From positions 1 to 20,059 of IMG/VR virus record IMGVR_UViG_3300021069_000062: DNA of 20,059 nucleotides; one strand, written 5' to 3'. The first letter of the stretch is position 1; each line of letters opens with the position of its first letter. The translations under genes were made by a program, and so were the position numbers. Below the pieces are notes generated by a model. The model saw only the letters and a program-made list of their open reading frames with translations. It did not search any database and was not told the origin of the DNA. This document shows, piece by piece, positions 1 through 8,900 of this stretch. The DNA is from a virus.

Positions 1-507
1 GATTTATCTTCTTATGAAGAGCAGCCAATGGGTGATTCTGAAGAATTGAAGACGTATACGCCTGATGATTTAAGTGATAAGTTTCAAGATGGTTTAGAAG
101 ACGAAAACCCAGCTACAGCAAAAGATATTCAAAACTTTGATAATATTGCTGGTTTCGAGGAAGAAGAAAACGATAATGCTATTCCTAAATTTGGTACATT
201 TTTTCAAGCATATAGATGGGCTAAAGAAAATAAAAAGACAATTAGGATAAAGTATAAGACATTAAAGGGTATCATTTTAATAAGAGATATAGAGCCAGTT
301 GGTGATTTTTTTGCAAGAACAACAAAACGTAGAAACGTTGCAGCTTGGGATAAGAATGTAAATGATGTTAGAACATATACAACCAATGGAGTATTGGCGT
401 TTGAATTTACTGGAGAAGAATTTGTTCCTAAGTTTAATTTTTCAAAAACTAGGAAAAATTATATAAGAAGATTAAGAAGAAGAAAAAACAAAAGTTTAAA
501 AAGGTAA
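1..507 (+). CDS. WYL-like domain protein, 5' end outside the window
   Basis: The frame is open from base 1 without a stop, so the gene probably begins upstream; an ATG at 28 has no good ribosome site before it. The first 50 or so residues are acidic and look disordered. From about base 205 to 450 the protein has a WYL-like layout: a helix (AYRWAKENKKT), then strands IRIKYKTLKG, RDIEPVG, the RNVAAWD segment matching the WYL core, and DVRTYTTNGVLAFEFTGEEF. The end is very basic (RKNYIRRLRRRKNKSLKR). WYL domains are known as ligand- or nucleic-acid-sensing modules in bacterial regulators, and related domains occur in phage proteins. Its role here is unknown. The assignment rests on pattern only. 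Confidence 0.5.
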   Translation, partial: DLSSYEEQPMGDSEELKTYTPDDLSDKFQDGLEDENPATAKDIQNFDNIAGFEEEENDNAIPKFGTFFQAYRWAKENKKTIRIKYKTLKGIILIRDIEPVGDFFARTTKRRNVAAWDKNVNDVRTYTTNGVLAFEFTGEEFVPKFNFSKTRKNYIRRLRRRKNKSLKR

Positions 508-571
508 TATTGTTAATAATTTGTAAAATACTAGATGATGTATCAGTATTTATCATTAAAAGGAAGATAAA

Positions 572-2065
572 ATGGAAAAAATAATTAATGATTTAGTTGA
601 ATTGGCTACAAAGTTAGATAATGATGGATATCATAAATTCGCTAGTAGAATTGATGATGTGTCCTCTTCTGTTTTACAAATAAAAACAGCACAATACGTT
701 GGTGTCCAAGGATATTGGATAAGGAATACCAGATGTTGGTCTAACTGCTACAGACAAAAAAGAGCAACCAGCAAATTGGGCGCACAACAAATTTGGGAAG
801 AATGTCATAAAGAATACGTAGAATCAATAAATAACGACAAAAGTGGTTGGGAAAAATATGCCAATGATAATAGTCTTATAAAGAAAGCTTCAGTACAAAA
901 TGAAGAAAAGAAATTTATTAATTCTTTTAATGCTAAGGTTGCTTCTGGATTGAATGTCGGAGATGCCGTATTCAATACTATAAATGAAGAAGTTAATACC
1001 TATTCAGATTCAATATTAGAAAAAGCAAAAGATATAGCTGTCTTAGCAAATACTGCGAAAGAAAATGGTTTTGATGATATTTCTATTAAGTTGGCTGAAG
1101 TTTCATCTTCTTTAGTAAAAGAATCTCAATTTGGTGGAGTATTTAATCAAATGTGGTCTGGTGCTAAAGGTTTATTCCAAGGTGATGAAGGCAAAAAGAT
1201 ATCTTGGTTAAATAATTTAGAAAAAGAAGTTATGGGCGGCATTGAGAATATTAGATTGAAAGGTAACAATAATGGCTTTATTCAACTCCAGCAAAAAGTT
1301 AGAGCTAAAATACCAGAATTACAAAATATGTTTGGAGCAGATCCAAAAGCTAAAGAATTGATGCAGGCTATTGGGGTATTCGCTAGTTCAAGTAACATAG
1401 GAAACCGTGGTGCGGCTGCTAATAGCTTATTAAAGGCTATTGGAGCGTATTCTACAGCGTTACAGCAAGTACAACAGTCTAAACAGACATCTCAACCAGC
1501 TAAACCAGCTAAAGACTCTCCTTGGTGGACACAAAATTATTTAACAAATACGCAAAATACAAACACGCAGAATCCAGCACCAGCGGGATCAGCAGCATCA
1601 CCCGCCGCAGCTTCTACACCAGCACAAACTCAAACGACCAATACGGCTCAACCACAGCAAAATGTAAATACCTATGGTTTAGATAAGGCGATTTTGGATG
1701 GCTACTTTAAAAATTACAGAGGATATACTCGAAATTATCTTAAGAAATATTTACCTGGAGTGTTTGCTTCGGTTAATGAGGTTTATAAATTAGCAGCAAC
1801 CGCAAAAGGAAGAAAGAAAATAAATATGAAAACATTTACTAATAATATGAATTTATTAGTAGATAATTTGAGAAAATTAGGGCCAAGTGGAGTTAAACAG
1901 TTTGCAAAAGAATATGGAATTAAATTAAATAGAAATTTTGCTAAGTCTTTGCCTGCTGTACAACCAACACCAGCCAAGCAACCTGAAAACAGTCAATATA
2001 GTAATGGCTATTTCAACCTCGGCACAACGACAGCTAGTTCTAAGAAAAAATATTTTAAATTGTAA
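572..2065 (+). CDS. Uncharacterised 497-aa protein, probable virion or head-associated protein
   Basis: Start ATG follows AAAGGAAG a few bases upstream. I do not recognise the family. Residues 8-44 and 151-186 are an internal duplication: both have the pattern LA-x-(K/T)-x(5-6)-G followed by a segment ending VSSS(V/L). This resembles the short helical 'LDxxGxxxxAxxLD' segments seen in large-phage structural proteins. Between them lies a Trp/Cys-rich patch (RNTRCWSNCYRQKR, then IWEEC). Residues about 305-365 are an Ala/Pro/Gln/Thr-rich linker, followed by a helical domain (about 370-470) and a basic tail ending KKKYFKL. There is no signal peptide or membrane segment. Position upstream of portal and protease suggests a structural or internal head protein, which is inference. 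Confidence 0.6.
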   Translation: MEKIINDLVELATKLDNDGYHKFASRIDDVSSSVLQIKTAQYVGVQGYWIRNTRCWSNCYRQKRATSKLGAQQIWEECHKEYVESINNDKSGWEKYANDNSLIKKASVQNEEKKFINSFNAKVASGLNVGDAVFNTINEEVNTYSDSILEKAKDIAVLANTAKENGFDDISIKLAEVSSSLVKESQFGGVFNQMWSGAKGLFQGDEGKKISWLNNLEKEVMGGIENIRLKGNNNGFIQLQQKVRAKIPELQNMFGADPKAKELMQAIGVFASSSNIGNRGAAANSLLKAIGAYSTALQQVQQSKQTSQPAKPAKDSPWWTQNYLTNTQNTNTQNPAPAGSAASPAAASTPAQTQTTNTAQPQQNVNTYGLDKAILDGYFKNYRGYTRNYLKKYLPGVFASVNEVYKLAATAKGRKKINMKTFTNNMNLLVDNLRKLGPSGVKQFAKEYGIKLNRNFAKSLPAVQPTPAKQPENSQYSNGYFNLGTTTASSKKKYFKL

Positions 2066-2125
2066 ATAAAGGATTTTTTGTATAAAAGTTCTAATTAATG
2101 TGATAGGGTTATTTTATTGAATTTT

Positions 2126-2132
2126 AAAGGAG
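2126..2132 (+). promoter_or_regulatory. Ribosome binding site that sets the start at 2141
   Basis: AAAGGAG lies 8 bases before the ATG at 2141. A TTG codon at 2117 is in the same frame but upstream of this site, so the ATG is the better start. Confidence 0.8.
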
Positions 2133-2140
2133 TTCAAACG

Positions 2141-2719
2141 ATGGAAAAAATTAAATTTATGACGAATTCTGTATCTCTTGGAAGTGGTATATCTTTAGCG
2201 GATATTGTCGCTGGCGTAAAGGGAAAAAATGTTAAGACGGCATCTTCTAGTGGCACTGTTAAGGTTGCTGAGAAAGAAGAAGGAAAGTCTTCTGGTCAAC
2301 CAGAAGCCGAAGCTAAATTAACTAACGAGCCAAAGGTTGTTGATGAAAAGTCTAAATCAGCGGCCAAACCAGCAGCTTCTAAATCTAAGGATAAAGGAGA
2401 GTCTTCTGGTCAGTTAGATGTTGAGCCTCTTCATCAGAAAGGCGAAAGCGTTAAGCCTTCTGCTGTAACTAATGAAAACAAGAAAGTAGAAGCATCTAAA
2501 GATAAAGAAGAAGACAAGAAAGACGATGACAAGAAAGATAAGAAGGATGAAAAAGACGAAAAAGCTATGGAAGCAAGTAAGTCTTTGACTGCATCTAATG
2601 TAACCAGGAAGGTTATAAAGCTTTCTAAATTGAACAGCAAAGACAGAGCAAGATACAGAAAATATCTTTTAGCTTACTATCCTGCTGCTTATGTAGATGC
2701 CATGTTGCAAGAACAGTAA
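2141..2719 (+). CDS. Lys/Glu-rich low-complexity protein, 192 aa
   Basis: The start ATG is chosen over an upstream in-frame TTG (2117) because AAAGGAG sits 8 bases before it. The N-terminus (MEKIKFMTNSVSLG) is short and ordered-looking. Residues about 25-150 are Lys/Glu/Asp/Ser-rich and likely disordered, with an imperfect internal repeat (KSSGQPEAE and ESSGQLDVE) and a charged run of KD and KE pairs near 125-140. The last 40 residues are different: a basic helix (VTRKVIKLSKLNSKDRARYRK) then YLLAYYPAAYVDAMLQEQ, which looks like a folded binding segment. The layout is like scaffold or internal head proteins, where a disordered body carries a C-terminal docking element. I do not recognise the family. 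Confidence 0.6.
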   Translation: MEKIKFMTNSVSLGSGISLADIVAGVKGKNVKTASSSGTVKVAEKEEGKSSGQPEAEAKLTNEPKVVDEKSKSAAKPAASKSKDKGESSGQLDVEPLHQKGESVKPSAVTNENKKVEASKDKEEDKKDDDKKDKKDEKDEKAMEASKSLTASNVTRKVIKLSKLNSKDRARYRKYLLAYYPAAYVDAMLQEQ

Positions 2720-2772
2720 TCTTTGCTTGTATTAGTTGTTGCACGATTTAAGCGATTAAAATAGGAATAATT

Positions 2773-3510
2773 ATGGCTATTGTACCAAGCGGACACAGAA
2801 GAAGAGTTGTAGCTCAAGGTTTAGATATGAACTCCGGCTATGGCATTGAGAACTCTATAAATGAAGGTGAAAATATTCCCACTGGTGGTCCTGTTAAAGG
2901 AAATGAGCCGCCAGTGGGAAATATTCCACCAGAAGAAACTGCCATTAAAGATAAACCAGGTGAAAGCAACGATTTTGTAAAAGTTCCAGACCAAGAAAAT
3001 GTAAAAAGTGAAGAAGCACACGATGTTTCTCAATATATATTTAATAAACTACAACAGTTTGGATATCCAGCAAGAAGATTAGAGCAATTTGAGGAAGAGT
3101 TTGTAAGAGAAAAGCTTTATCCTGGAGGCTCTAGAGAAATAGAAATAGCAATTCCAGATAGATACTATGGTAAGAAAACTAGAATTAGTGATAAAGACTT
3201 TGCCTCTATCGTTAAAGAGATACAAACCAAGTTTGGTCTTAGTTTTTCTGAGGCTGAAAGAAAAGATAAAAAGATAGTTATGCAATTCAGCTATGACGCC
3301 ACAGAAAGCGAAAATTCCGATGAAGAAGATATGGCTGGTGATATATTAGATGAAGTTTATGGTGGTGGCGGTGGAGCTTCAGAATCACAAAAGTCTTCTA
3401 ATAAGCCAAAGAAGCCTGCGACAAAGAAAATGGCCTCAACTATTTCTGAAATGATAAAAGAACACAGGAAGTCTTTGTTTGATGCTATAATAAAGGGAGC
3501 AAAGATATGA
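2773..3510 (+). CDS. Uncharacterised 245-aa acidic protein
   Basis: ATG is preceded by AGGAAT at close distance. The first 80 residues are Gly/Pro/Glu-rich and probably flexible. Residues about 85-180 look like a compact alpha/beta domain, with YIFNKLQQFGYPARRLEQFE followed by REIEIAIPDRYYGKKTRI and KKIVMQFSYDA. Then come an acidic stretch, a Gly run (about 197-201) and a basic helical C-terminus (STISEMIKEHRKSLFDAIIK). There is no membrane segment. The stop overlaps the next start by four bases (ATGA), so the two are translationally coupled and probably made in related amounts. Function is unknown; position suggests a head or connector component. Confidence 0.55.
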   Translation: MAIVPSGHRRRVVAQGLDMNSGYGIENSINEGENIPTGGPVKGNEPPVGNIPPEETAIKDKPGESNDFVKVPDQENVKSEEAHDVSQYIFNKLQQFGYPARRLEQFEEEFVREKLYPGGSREIEIAIPDRYYGKKTRISDKDFASIVKEIQTKFGLSFSEAERKDKKIVMQFSYDATESENSDEEDMAGDILDEVYGGGGGASESQKSSNKPKKPATKKMASTISEMIKEHRKSLFDAIIKGAKI

Positions 3511-4172
3511 AATTAAGTAAAACTAAAGATCAGTCATTTATAGACTTTATAGATATAAAAGAAGAAACTCCTAAAGAAAGCAAGCCAACAAAAGCTTCTT
3601 CTGAAAGTAAGTTTAAAATGAAAGCAGCACAGAAGTCAGATAATTCAAAAGCAATAGAGAATTATAGCAATAAGTCTATTTTGTCTGCTGGTGGTGGTTC
3701 TGTTCTTGATATTGGTGGTCCTTCTAAATATATTGGTTCTCAAACAAATAATAGTATTTTTGATACATCGGTTATCGAAAGAAATACTGGCAAAAAAGAC
3801 AATGGTGAAATTATAAAAGAAACCAATAAGAACATAGAAAAAGTAAGAAATGGATACAATCAAGAAAGAATGGATGAAATGGTTGATAATCTCAAAAACA
3901 CAGATACCAGAAAACAATCTAGTGTTAGTTCTTTATCTGAATATGGTTCTACAAAAAACTATCAGAAGCCAACAACAAGCATTAGCATATTTGATAATCT
4001 TGATGAAAAGGCATTTGGTAGATTAGCAGATAAAACCGATGGTGAAAAGATAACAGATAGAGCGAAGCAAAAAAAAGAAAAAGATGATTCTTGGAAAAAT
4101 AACTTTGGAACAAAGAAGATAACTTCTGATTTATTGAGTGGTCTTTTTAATTCGGATAAAAATAATGAATAA
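3507..4172 (+). CDS. Uncharacterised hydrophilic 221-aa protein
   Basis: The start overlaps the previous stop (ATGA) and is preceded by GGGAG at 3495-3499. The protein is Lys/Ser/Asp/Asn-rich and mostly disordered in appearance, with no Cys and no membrane segment. A short motif appears twice: NSIFDTSVIE (about residue 86) and ISIFDNLDEKAF (about 160). It ends with a possible helix, TSDLLSGLFNSDKNNE. The next gene starts inside its last codons. I do not recognise it. The composition is compatible with an internal head protein or scaffold-associated factor. Confidence 0.55.
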   Translation: MKLSKTKDQSFIDFIDIKEETPKESKPTKASSESKFKMKAAQKSDNSKAIENYSNKSILSAGGGSVLDIGGPSKYIGSQTNNSIFDTSVIERNTGKKDNGEIIKETNKNIEKVRNGYNQERMDEMVDNLKNTDTRKQSSVSSLSEYGSTKNYQKPTTSISIFDNLDEKAFGRLADKTDGEKITDRAKQKKEKDDSWKNNFGTKKITSDLLSGLFNSDKNNE

Positions 4173-5487
4173 AGTTTCTCAAAATAATCAGGGTACTATG
4201 GGTGGACTATCTGAAATACAAAAACAGATAGAAGAGATGATTCGTCAAGGAATACAAGTACCTGATAATATAAAATTAATACAAAACCCAGCACTTCAAC
4301 TTGCTGAATTACAGAAAATAAATGATGAAGCTAAAGTTGTTTCTAATGCTGCTGGTGAACTAGATCAGCAAACTCAAAAAGCTGTAAGTAAGCAGCAGGG
4401 TGAAATAGACCAAATGAAAAACATACAAACTGGAATAATTGCAAAAAGTAAACCATTTAATCTTAAAAAAGCTCAAATTGATGCTTTAGATCAATTCGCT
4501 TCCCAGAATACTGTAGAACCTTCCCAGAATAATCAACAAAGTAATATTTCTAAGTTGCAGGGTATGAAGTTTAACGGAGTTGAAGAGTTTGTAAAGGGAT
4601 ATTTAGATAAAGTAGATGAAATTAATGCTAGAAACGATATTTTGATGGCTGTAAGCTCTGCCGAAAATGTAGATAGCAGTATTGGAGAAAAAGTTAAAGA
4701 AGGGTTATCAATATATTATAAAGCAATAGGAGCGAAGAAAGATATGTCATTAAATGAAAAAGCTAACTTAGCTGACCACTTCTATAATTTACTACCTTCA
4801 GAAATGAAAATCGGCCCTTCCGACCGGGCTGAAGAGGGTATAATACCAAATGCCAATTATAAAGAAGAAATTACAGCTAAAATAAAAGACACAGAAGAAA
4901 GTATAAAGAAATTAGCTAAATCTAATCTACCTAAATCCAGCTTTAATTTAAATAAACAAGCTCAAGCTAAAACAGCAGAAAACATAATAATGTACGGACC
5001 ATCTGAAAAGAGATTCGATCCATTCTTGAGACAGCCCGTTTCTGATTGGCATATAGTTGAAAGAAATAAGGGTTACGGATTCGTAGTTGATGATGTATTT
5101 AATATTGACTGGGAATCAATCTGGCGTGGAAACATTATGGACAAATATTCTCGTCCATATAGAGATTCTAAAACCGGAGAATGGGTTGGTGGATACATTC
5201 AGAAGAGATTTGAAGTAGACAAATGGATTCCTGAAGGCAATAACTATCAGTTAAAGCCTGGTGAGCTAAGAAGGCCATACAACGCCTCTCAGGGAAGCTT
5301 AGAAGCAAGAATGGAAGAGCAAAGAAAAGCTGCATCTAAAGATTTAGGTTACGAACCAACTTCTGAACCAGAAACAACTAAATGGGATGAAAACGAATTA
5401 AGTGAAACTAAGGTTGCTAAGTCATTTAATTTAAATAAGTTTTCTTCTAAATGTGACACTTGCTCAACTTCTAAAAAAAAAACTTAA
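4165..5487 (+). CDS. Uncharacterised 440-aa structural-type protein, zero-frame part of a frameshifted gene
   Basis: The start ATG at 4165 overlaps the end of the previous gene by eight bases. It lacks a strong ribosome site, so coupling is likely; an in-frame GTG at 4138 is less plausible. The N-terminal 90 residues are Gln-rich and coiled-coil-like, followed by a helical middle (about 130-250). The C-terminal half is Trp/Tyr-rich (SDWHIVERNKGYGFVVDDVF, NIDWESIWRGN) and probably folded. The segment FNL(K/N)K occurs three times, at residues 98, 260 and 421. The frame ends just after CDTC and a ten-A run. A coding-like frame with no start of its own continues at -1 (see 5481-5909). Function is unknown; its position before the portal suggests a head or neck component. 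Confidence 0.6.
   Translation: MNKVSQNNQGTMGGLSEIQKQIEEMIRQGIQVPDNIKLIQNPALQLAELQKINDEAKVVSNAAGELDQQTQKAVSKQQGEIDQMKNIQTGIIAKSKPFNLKKAQIDALDQFASQNTVEPSQNNQQSNISKLQGMKFNGVEEFVKGYLDKVDEINARNDILMAVSSAENVDSSIGEKVKEGLSIYYKAIGAKKDMSLNEKANLADHFYNLLPSEMKIGPSDRAEEGIIPNANYKEEITAKIKDTEESIKKLAKSNLPKSSFNLNKQAQAKTAENIIMYGPSEKRFDPFLRQPVSDWHIVERNKGYGFVVDDVFNIDWESIWRGNIMDKYSRPYRDSKTGEWVGGYIQKRFEVDKWIPEGNNYQLKPGELRRPYNASQGSLEARMEEQRKAASKDLGYEPTSEPETTKWDENELSETKVAKSFNLNKFSSKCDTCSTSKKKT
5473..5482 (+). other. A10 run, candidate -1 frameshift or transcriptional slippage site
   Basis: Ten consecutive A are read as AAA AAA AAA A in the upstream frame, which then meets TAA at 5485. This contains the classical A AAA AAA slippery heptamer with the codons in phase. 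A -1 shift (or one extra A in the transcript) joins the 439 upstream codons to 142 downstream codons. I see no strong stem-loop just downstream, which favours transcriptional slippage, or a homopolymer sequencing error, over a pseudoknot-driven shift. Confidence 0.55.
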
Positions 5488-5909
5488 AAGCATTTATTGA
5501 AGAACCTAGAAGGCCAAAAGGTAGTGATTTTTTTGAATCTAAGCCAGCTAGTCCTGTTTATATATGCGAATGTGATGGTTCAGAAAGATCCGATACTTTA
5601 CAGCCATGTAAGGATGGTAAATATCCAATTCAAAAAGGATTTTACGCAAAAGCACCAGGTACTCCTCAGCAAGTAAAAGATTTAAGACAAGGCATTAAAG
5701 ACAATACACCTGAATATGTCCAGAAAGGTACTAATAACTTTGCCAGTAATGATGAAGAATTAGTAGAAAGTCAAATCAAAAGGAAAAGATTATATTATTC
5801 TGATGAAATAAAAATGATGAGCGATCCAGATACCGCCGATGAAGAGCCTGAAAATTCCGATATAAAATCTATGGAAGCAGCTTTTGATGAATTGGCTGGA
5901 AATGGATAA
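5481..5909 (+). CDS. Frameshifted C-terminal part of the preceding gene, 142 codons
   Basis: This -1 frame is open from the A10 run to TAA at 5907 and reads as normal protein: NLKAFIEEPRRPKGSDFFES, a Cys-containing stretch VYICECDGS then LQPCKDGKYPIQKGFY, and an acidic tail ending SMEAAFDELAGNG. No ATG, GTG or TTG with a ribosome site opens it; its only ATG codons are near the end. It is therefore best read as the C-terminus of a fusion of about 581 residues with the gene starting at 4165. The CDTC pair just before the A run and the CEC and C residues just after it could together bind a metal, which fits one continuous protein. The alternative is a gene recently broken, or a base-count error in the A run. 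Confidence 0.6.
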   Translation, partial: NLKAFIEEPRRPKGSDFFESKPASPVYICECDGSERSDTLQPCKDGKYPIQKGFYAKAPGTPQQVKDLRQGIKDNTPEYVQKGTNNFASNDEELVESQIKRKRLYYSDEIKMMSDPDTADEEPENSDIKSMEAAFDELAGNG

Positions 5910-5929
5910 TATTTATATTGGAGTAATGT

Positions 5930-8900
5930 ATGCCTATAAAAAAAGATAACAACGGTAATAGAAAATCTGTATTTGCAACTGGTGGTTTTAATCAAAATGT
6001 TACAAAGAAAGAATCAGTCGGGCACTATGCAGCAAGTTCAGCTACAAAAGGTATAAAGTTAGCTCAATTTGCTGGTGGTTCAGATTCCAGAATCACAATG
6101 ACTCAACCAATGTTTTCTTCGCCACTTCATACGCCTCAAAATTGGCAAACTCCAAGTAAAAGAAGAGAAATATATCAACAGTGTCGTCATTTCTATAGAA
6201 CAGAACCTAAAATTGGTGCTGGTATCGACTTCTATTCGCAATTCAGCATGAATAATTTTAAGTTAGAATGTAAATCTAAGAAAACATTAAAGATATTCGA
6301 AAAAATAGCTAAGGATTTAAGGATAAATCACTGGTCTAAACTTATTAGTCACGAATATTTTATGTTGGGTGACGTTTTTGTTTTTACAGAAATAGAATGT
6401 CCAGCCTGTAATGGGACTGGAATGGATAAAGAAGGGAAAGTTTGTAATCATCCAGATGGAACTATAAAAAGAATAATAGTATTAAACCCAGATTGGATCG
6501 AAGTAAAGCAAAGTGTACTTGCTGGAGATCCTGTTATTGTATTAGTTCCTGATGAAGAATTGAAAACAATAGTGTCAAAAAGAGATCCAAAAGAGATATA
6601 TGACAGATTACCAAAGAAGTTAATAGAACTTGTTACATCAGGTAAACCTATACAGTTGTCTAACAGATGTGTCAGTCATTTAAAGCACAATGAGTGTCCT
6701 TATGCTGATTATGGAGTTTCCCTTATACAAAGATTGTTGACTATGTTGGCTTATAAGACAAAGTTAATAACAGCAAACTGGATTGTTGCTGAAAGATTAA
6801 TTCTACCTATTAGAGTTGTTAAAATTGGAGACAAAGATCGTCCTGCTACCGCCGAAGACATAGCAGATGTAGGTAATCAGTTATCTATGGTTGCAAACGA
6901 TCCTAATCAAACACTTGTAACGCATCACGCCTTTGAATATGAGTGGTACGGAGCCTGTTTTCCAGAAGATGAAAACATAGAAGTATTTACAGAAAATGGA
7001 TGGAAAAAACACCAAGATATACAAGAGAATGAAAAATTGGGGACAATAAATAGTTTAACTGGTAAATTAGAACTACAAAACTACATAGAAAAATTTGAAT
7101 ACGATTATGATTCAGATATTTATGGAGGTTTGTATAATTTTAAATCTAAAAGAATGAATATTCCGGTGACTCCAAACCACAGAATGTTTACCAGAAAGTC
7201 ATTAAAGCATAATTATGAAATAATTCAGTCTCAGGATGTTAAAGGGCATTATAAGATGTTGTCTCAAATAGAATGGGATGGTTTTATTCCTGAAAATTTA
7301 CCATATATGAATATAGACAAATTGAAACATCTAGCACTTGAAGAATTTTTAGAATTTTCTGGATATTACTTATCAGAGGGGCATTTGCAGATAGAAAGGA
7401 ATAAAGGACTAAGTGAAGGTAAGCAGGTAAGAGCAGTTGGAATTACTCAGAAAAAATACAGTAAGTGTTACAGTAAAATAGATAAAATAGTTTCAACCGT
7501 ATATCCTTCTTATTCAATACATAGTGATACAAGAGGCCCAATAGATATTGATACATTTGTTGTTAATTCTGCCGATATCGCTAGATTTATGGACAAGGAA
7601 TTTGGTCATGGAAGTGGAGAAAAGAGTATCCCTAAATGGATTTTAGAATTACCAAAAAAATATTTACAAATTATGTTTGATTCTATGATGCTTGGTGACG
7701 GTAATGTAATAAAAATGAATTGTGGAAGCAAATATAAATATTCTACAAAATCGAAAAAGTTAGCTGATAATGTTTTTGATATAGTTATGAAGTTGGGATT
7801 CAGTCCAAAGATCTCATTAGAGAATGGTAATCAATTAAAACAAAGAGGGGCTTGCTATAGAATTTTTTGGACAGATAGCAAAAGTGTAAATGAACAACAA
7901 ATAGGAAGAATAGAAAGACTTCCGTACAAAGGAAAAGTGTGGTGTTATTCCGTTCCTAATAAATTATTAGTTGTTAGATTTTATGGAAGAATGTTCGTGA
8001 TTGGAAATTCTGGAAAAATACACAACATTACAGCAGAGTTGGAATTCGTTGGAAAAGAAATACTTGACGGTTTGATGTTAAATCAATCTTTATTAAATGG
8101 TGAAATGACTTCGTATTCTTCGGCTCAAGTTGGTGTTGAAACTCTTATAAGGAGATTGGAAGGATGGAGATCTTCTTTAGCTGAATGGATTGAGAGTAGG
8201 ATATTTTTACCTATCGCTATGATGAGAGGTTTTGTAGACGAAGAAGAGTCTGCTGAACTTGGCGAAACAGTATACTTGTATCCAAAAATAAAGTGGAATG
8301 ATTTAAATTTAAGAGACAACAGTAGTCAGTTGCAGATGCTTATGCAGTTGCAAGATAAAAATTTAATATCTATACAAACCTTATTGTCTGAATTTGATTT
8401 AAACTACGATCATGAAGTTGAAAAAATGAGAGAAGAACAGATGATGATGAGTTCTCTGCCTGGTGCCGCTGCTGGCGGCGGGGGTGGAGGTATGGGCGGT
8501 GGACCACCTATGCCGCCGATGGGCGGTGGTGGTGGCGGCGGTGGTGGCCCTCCAGGTATGGATTTAGGTGGTGGCCCCGGCGGTCCTCCTCCAGGTGGAG
8601 ATATGGGTGCGCCTCCAGGTGGAGATATGGGTGCCGGTGCTGCACCGCCAGCAGGTGGCCCACCAGGCACAGCTACAGCCGGGTCTATACCTAGTAATTT
8701 TAAAATAACCAAAAGAGGTAAAGGAGCGAAAGAACCAGAAGCCGCACCTGTACCACCACCAACTTTTATAAAGTTAACCAAACTAGAACAACAGATGCAT
8801 AAAATTATACAATCTGCTAAGATTCCTTTGCAGCTATATGGTCAGTATCAAGTTAAAGTTGCTGGACAAGATCAACCTTACCTTATGGATTTCGCTTTTC

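Noticed and set aside
526-551. AAATACT/AGTATTT inverted repeat between the first two genes
   Set aside because: A seven-base AT-only stem with a twelve-base loop and no T run; expected by chance in AT-rich DNA and not a terminator.
4813-4829. GGCCC/GGGC-type hairpin inside the gene at 4165
   Set aside because: A four- to five-base stem within coding sequence, too short and far from the frame break to act as a frameshift stimulator.
8410-8781. Minus-strand Pro/Gly-rich open frame opposite the portal linker
   Set aside because: It mirrors the GC-rich Gly/Pro repeat on the other strand, has no ribosome site, and the plus-strand frame is continuous with the portal.
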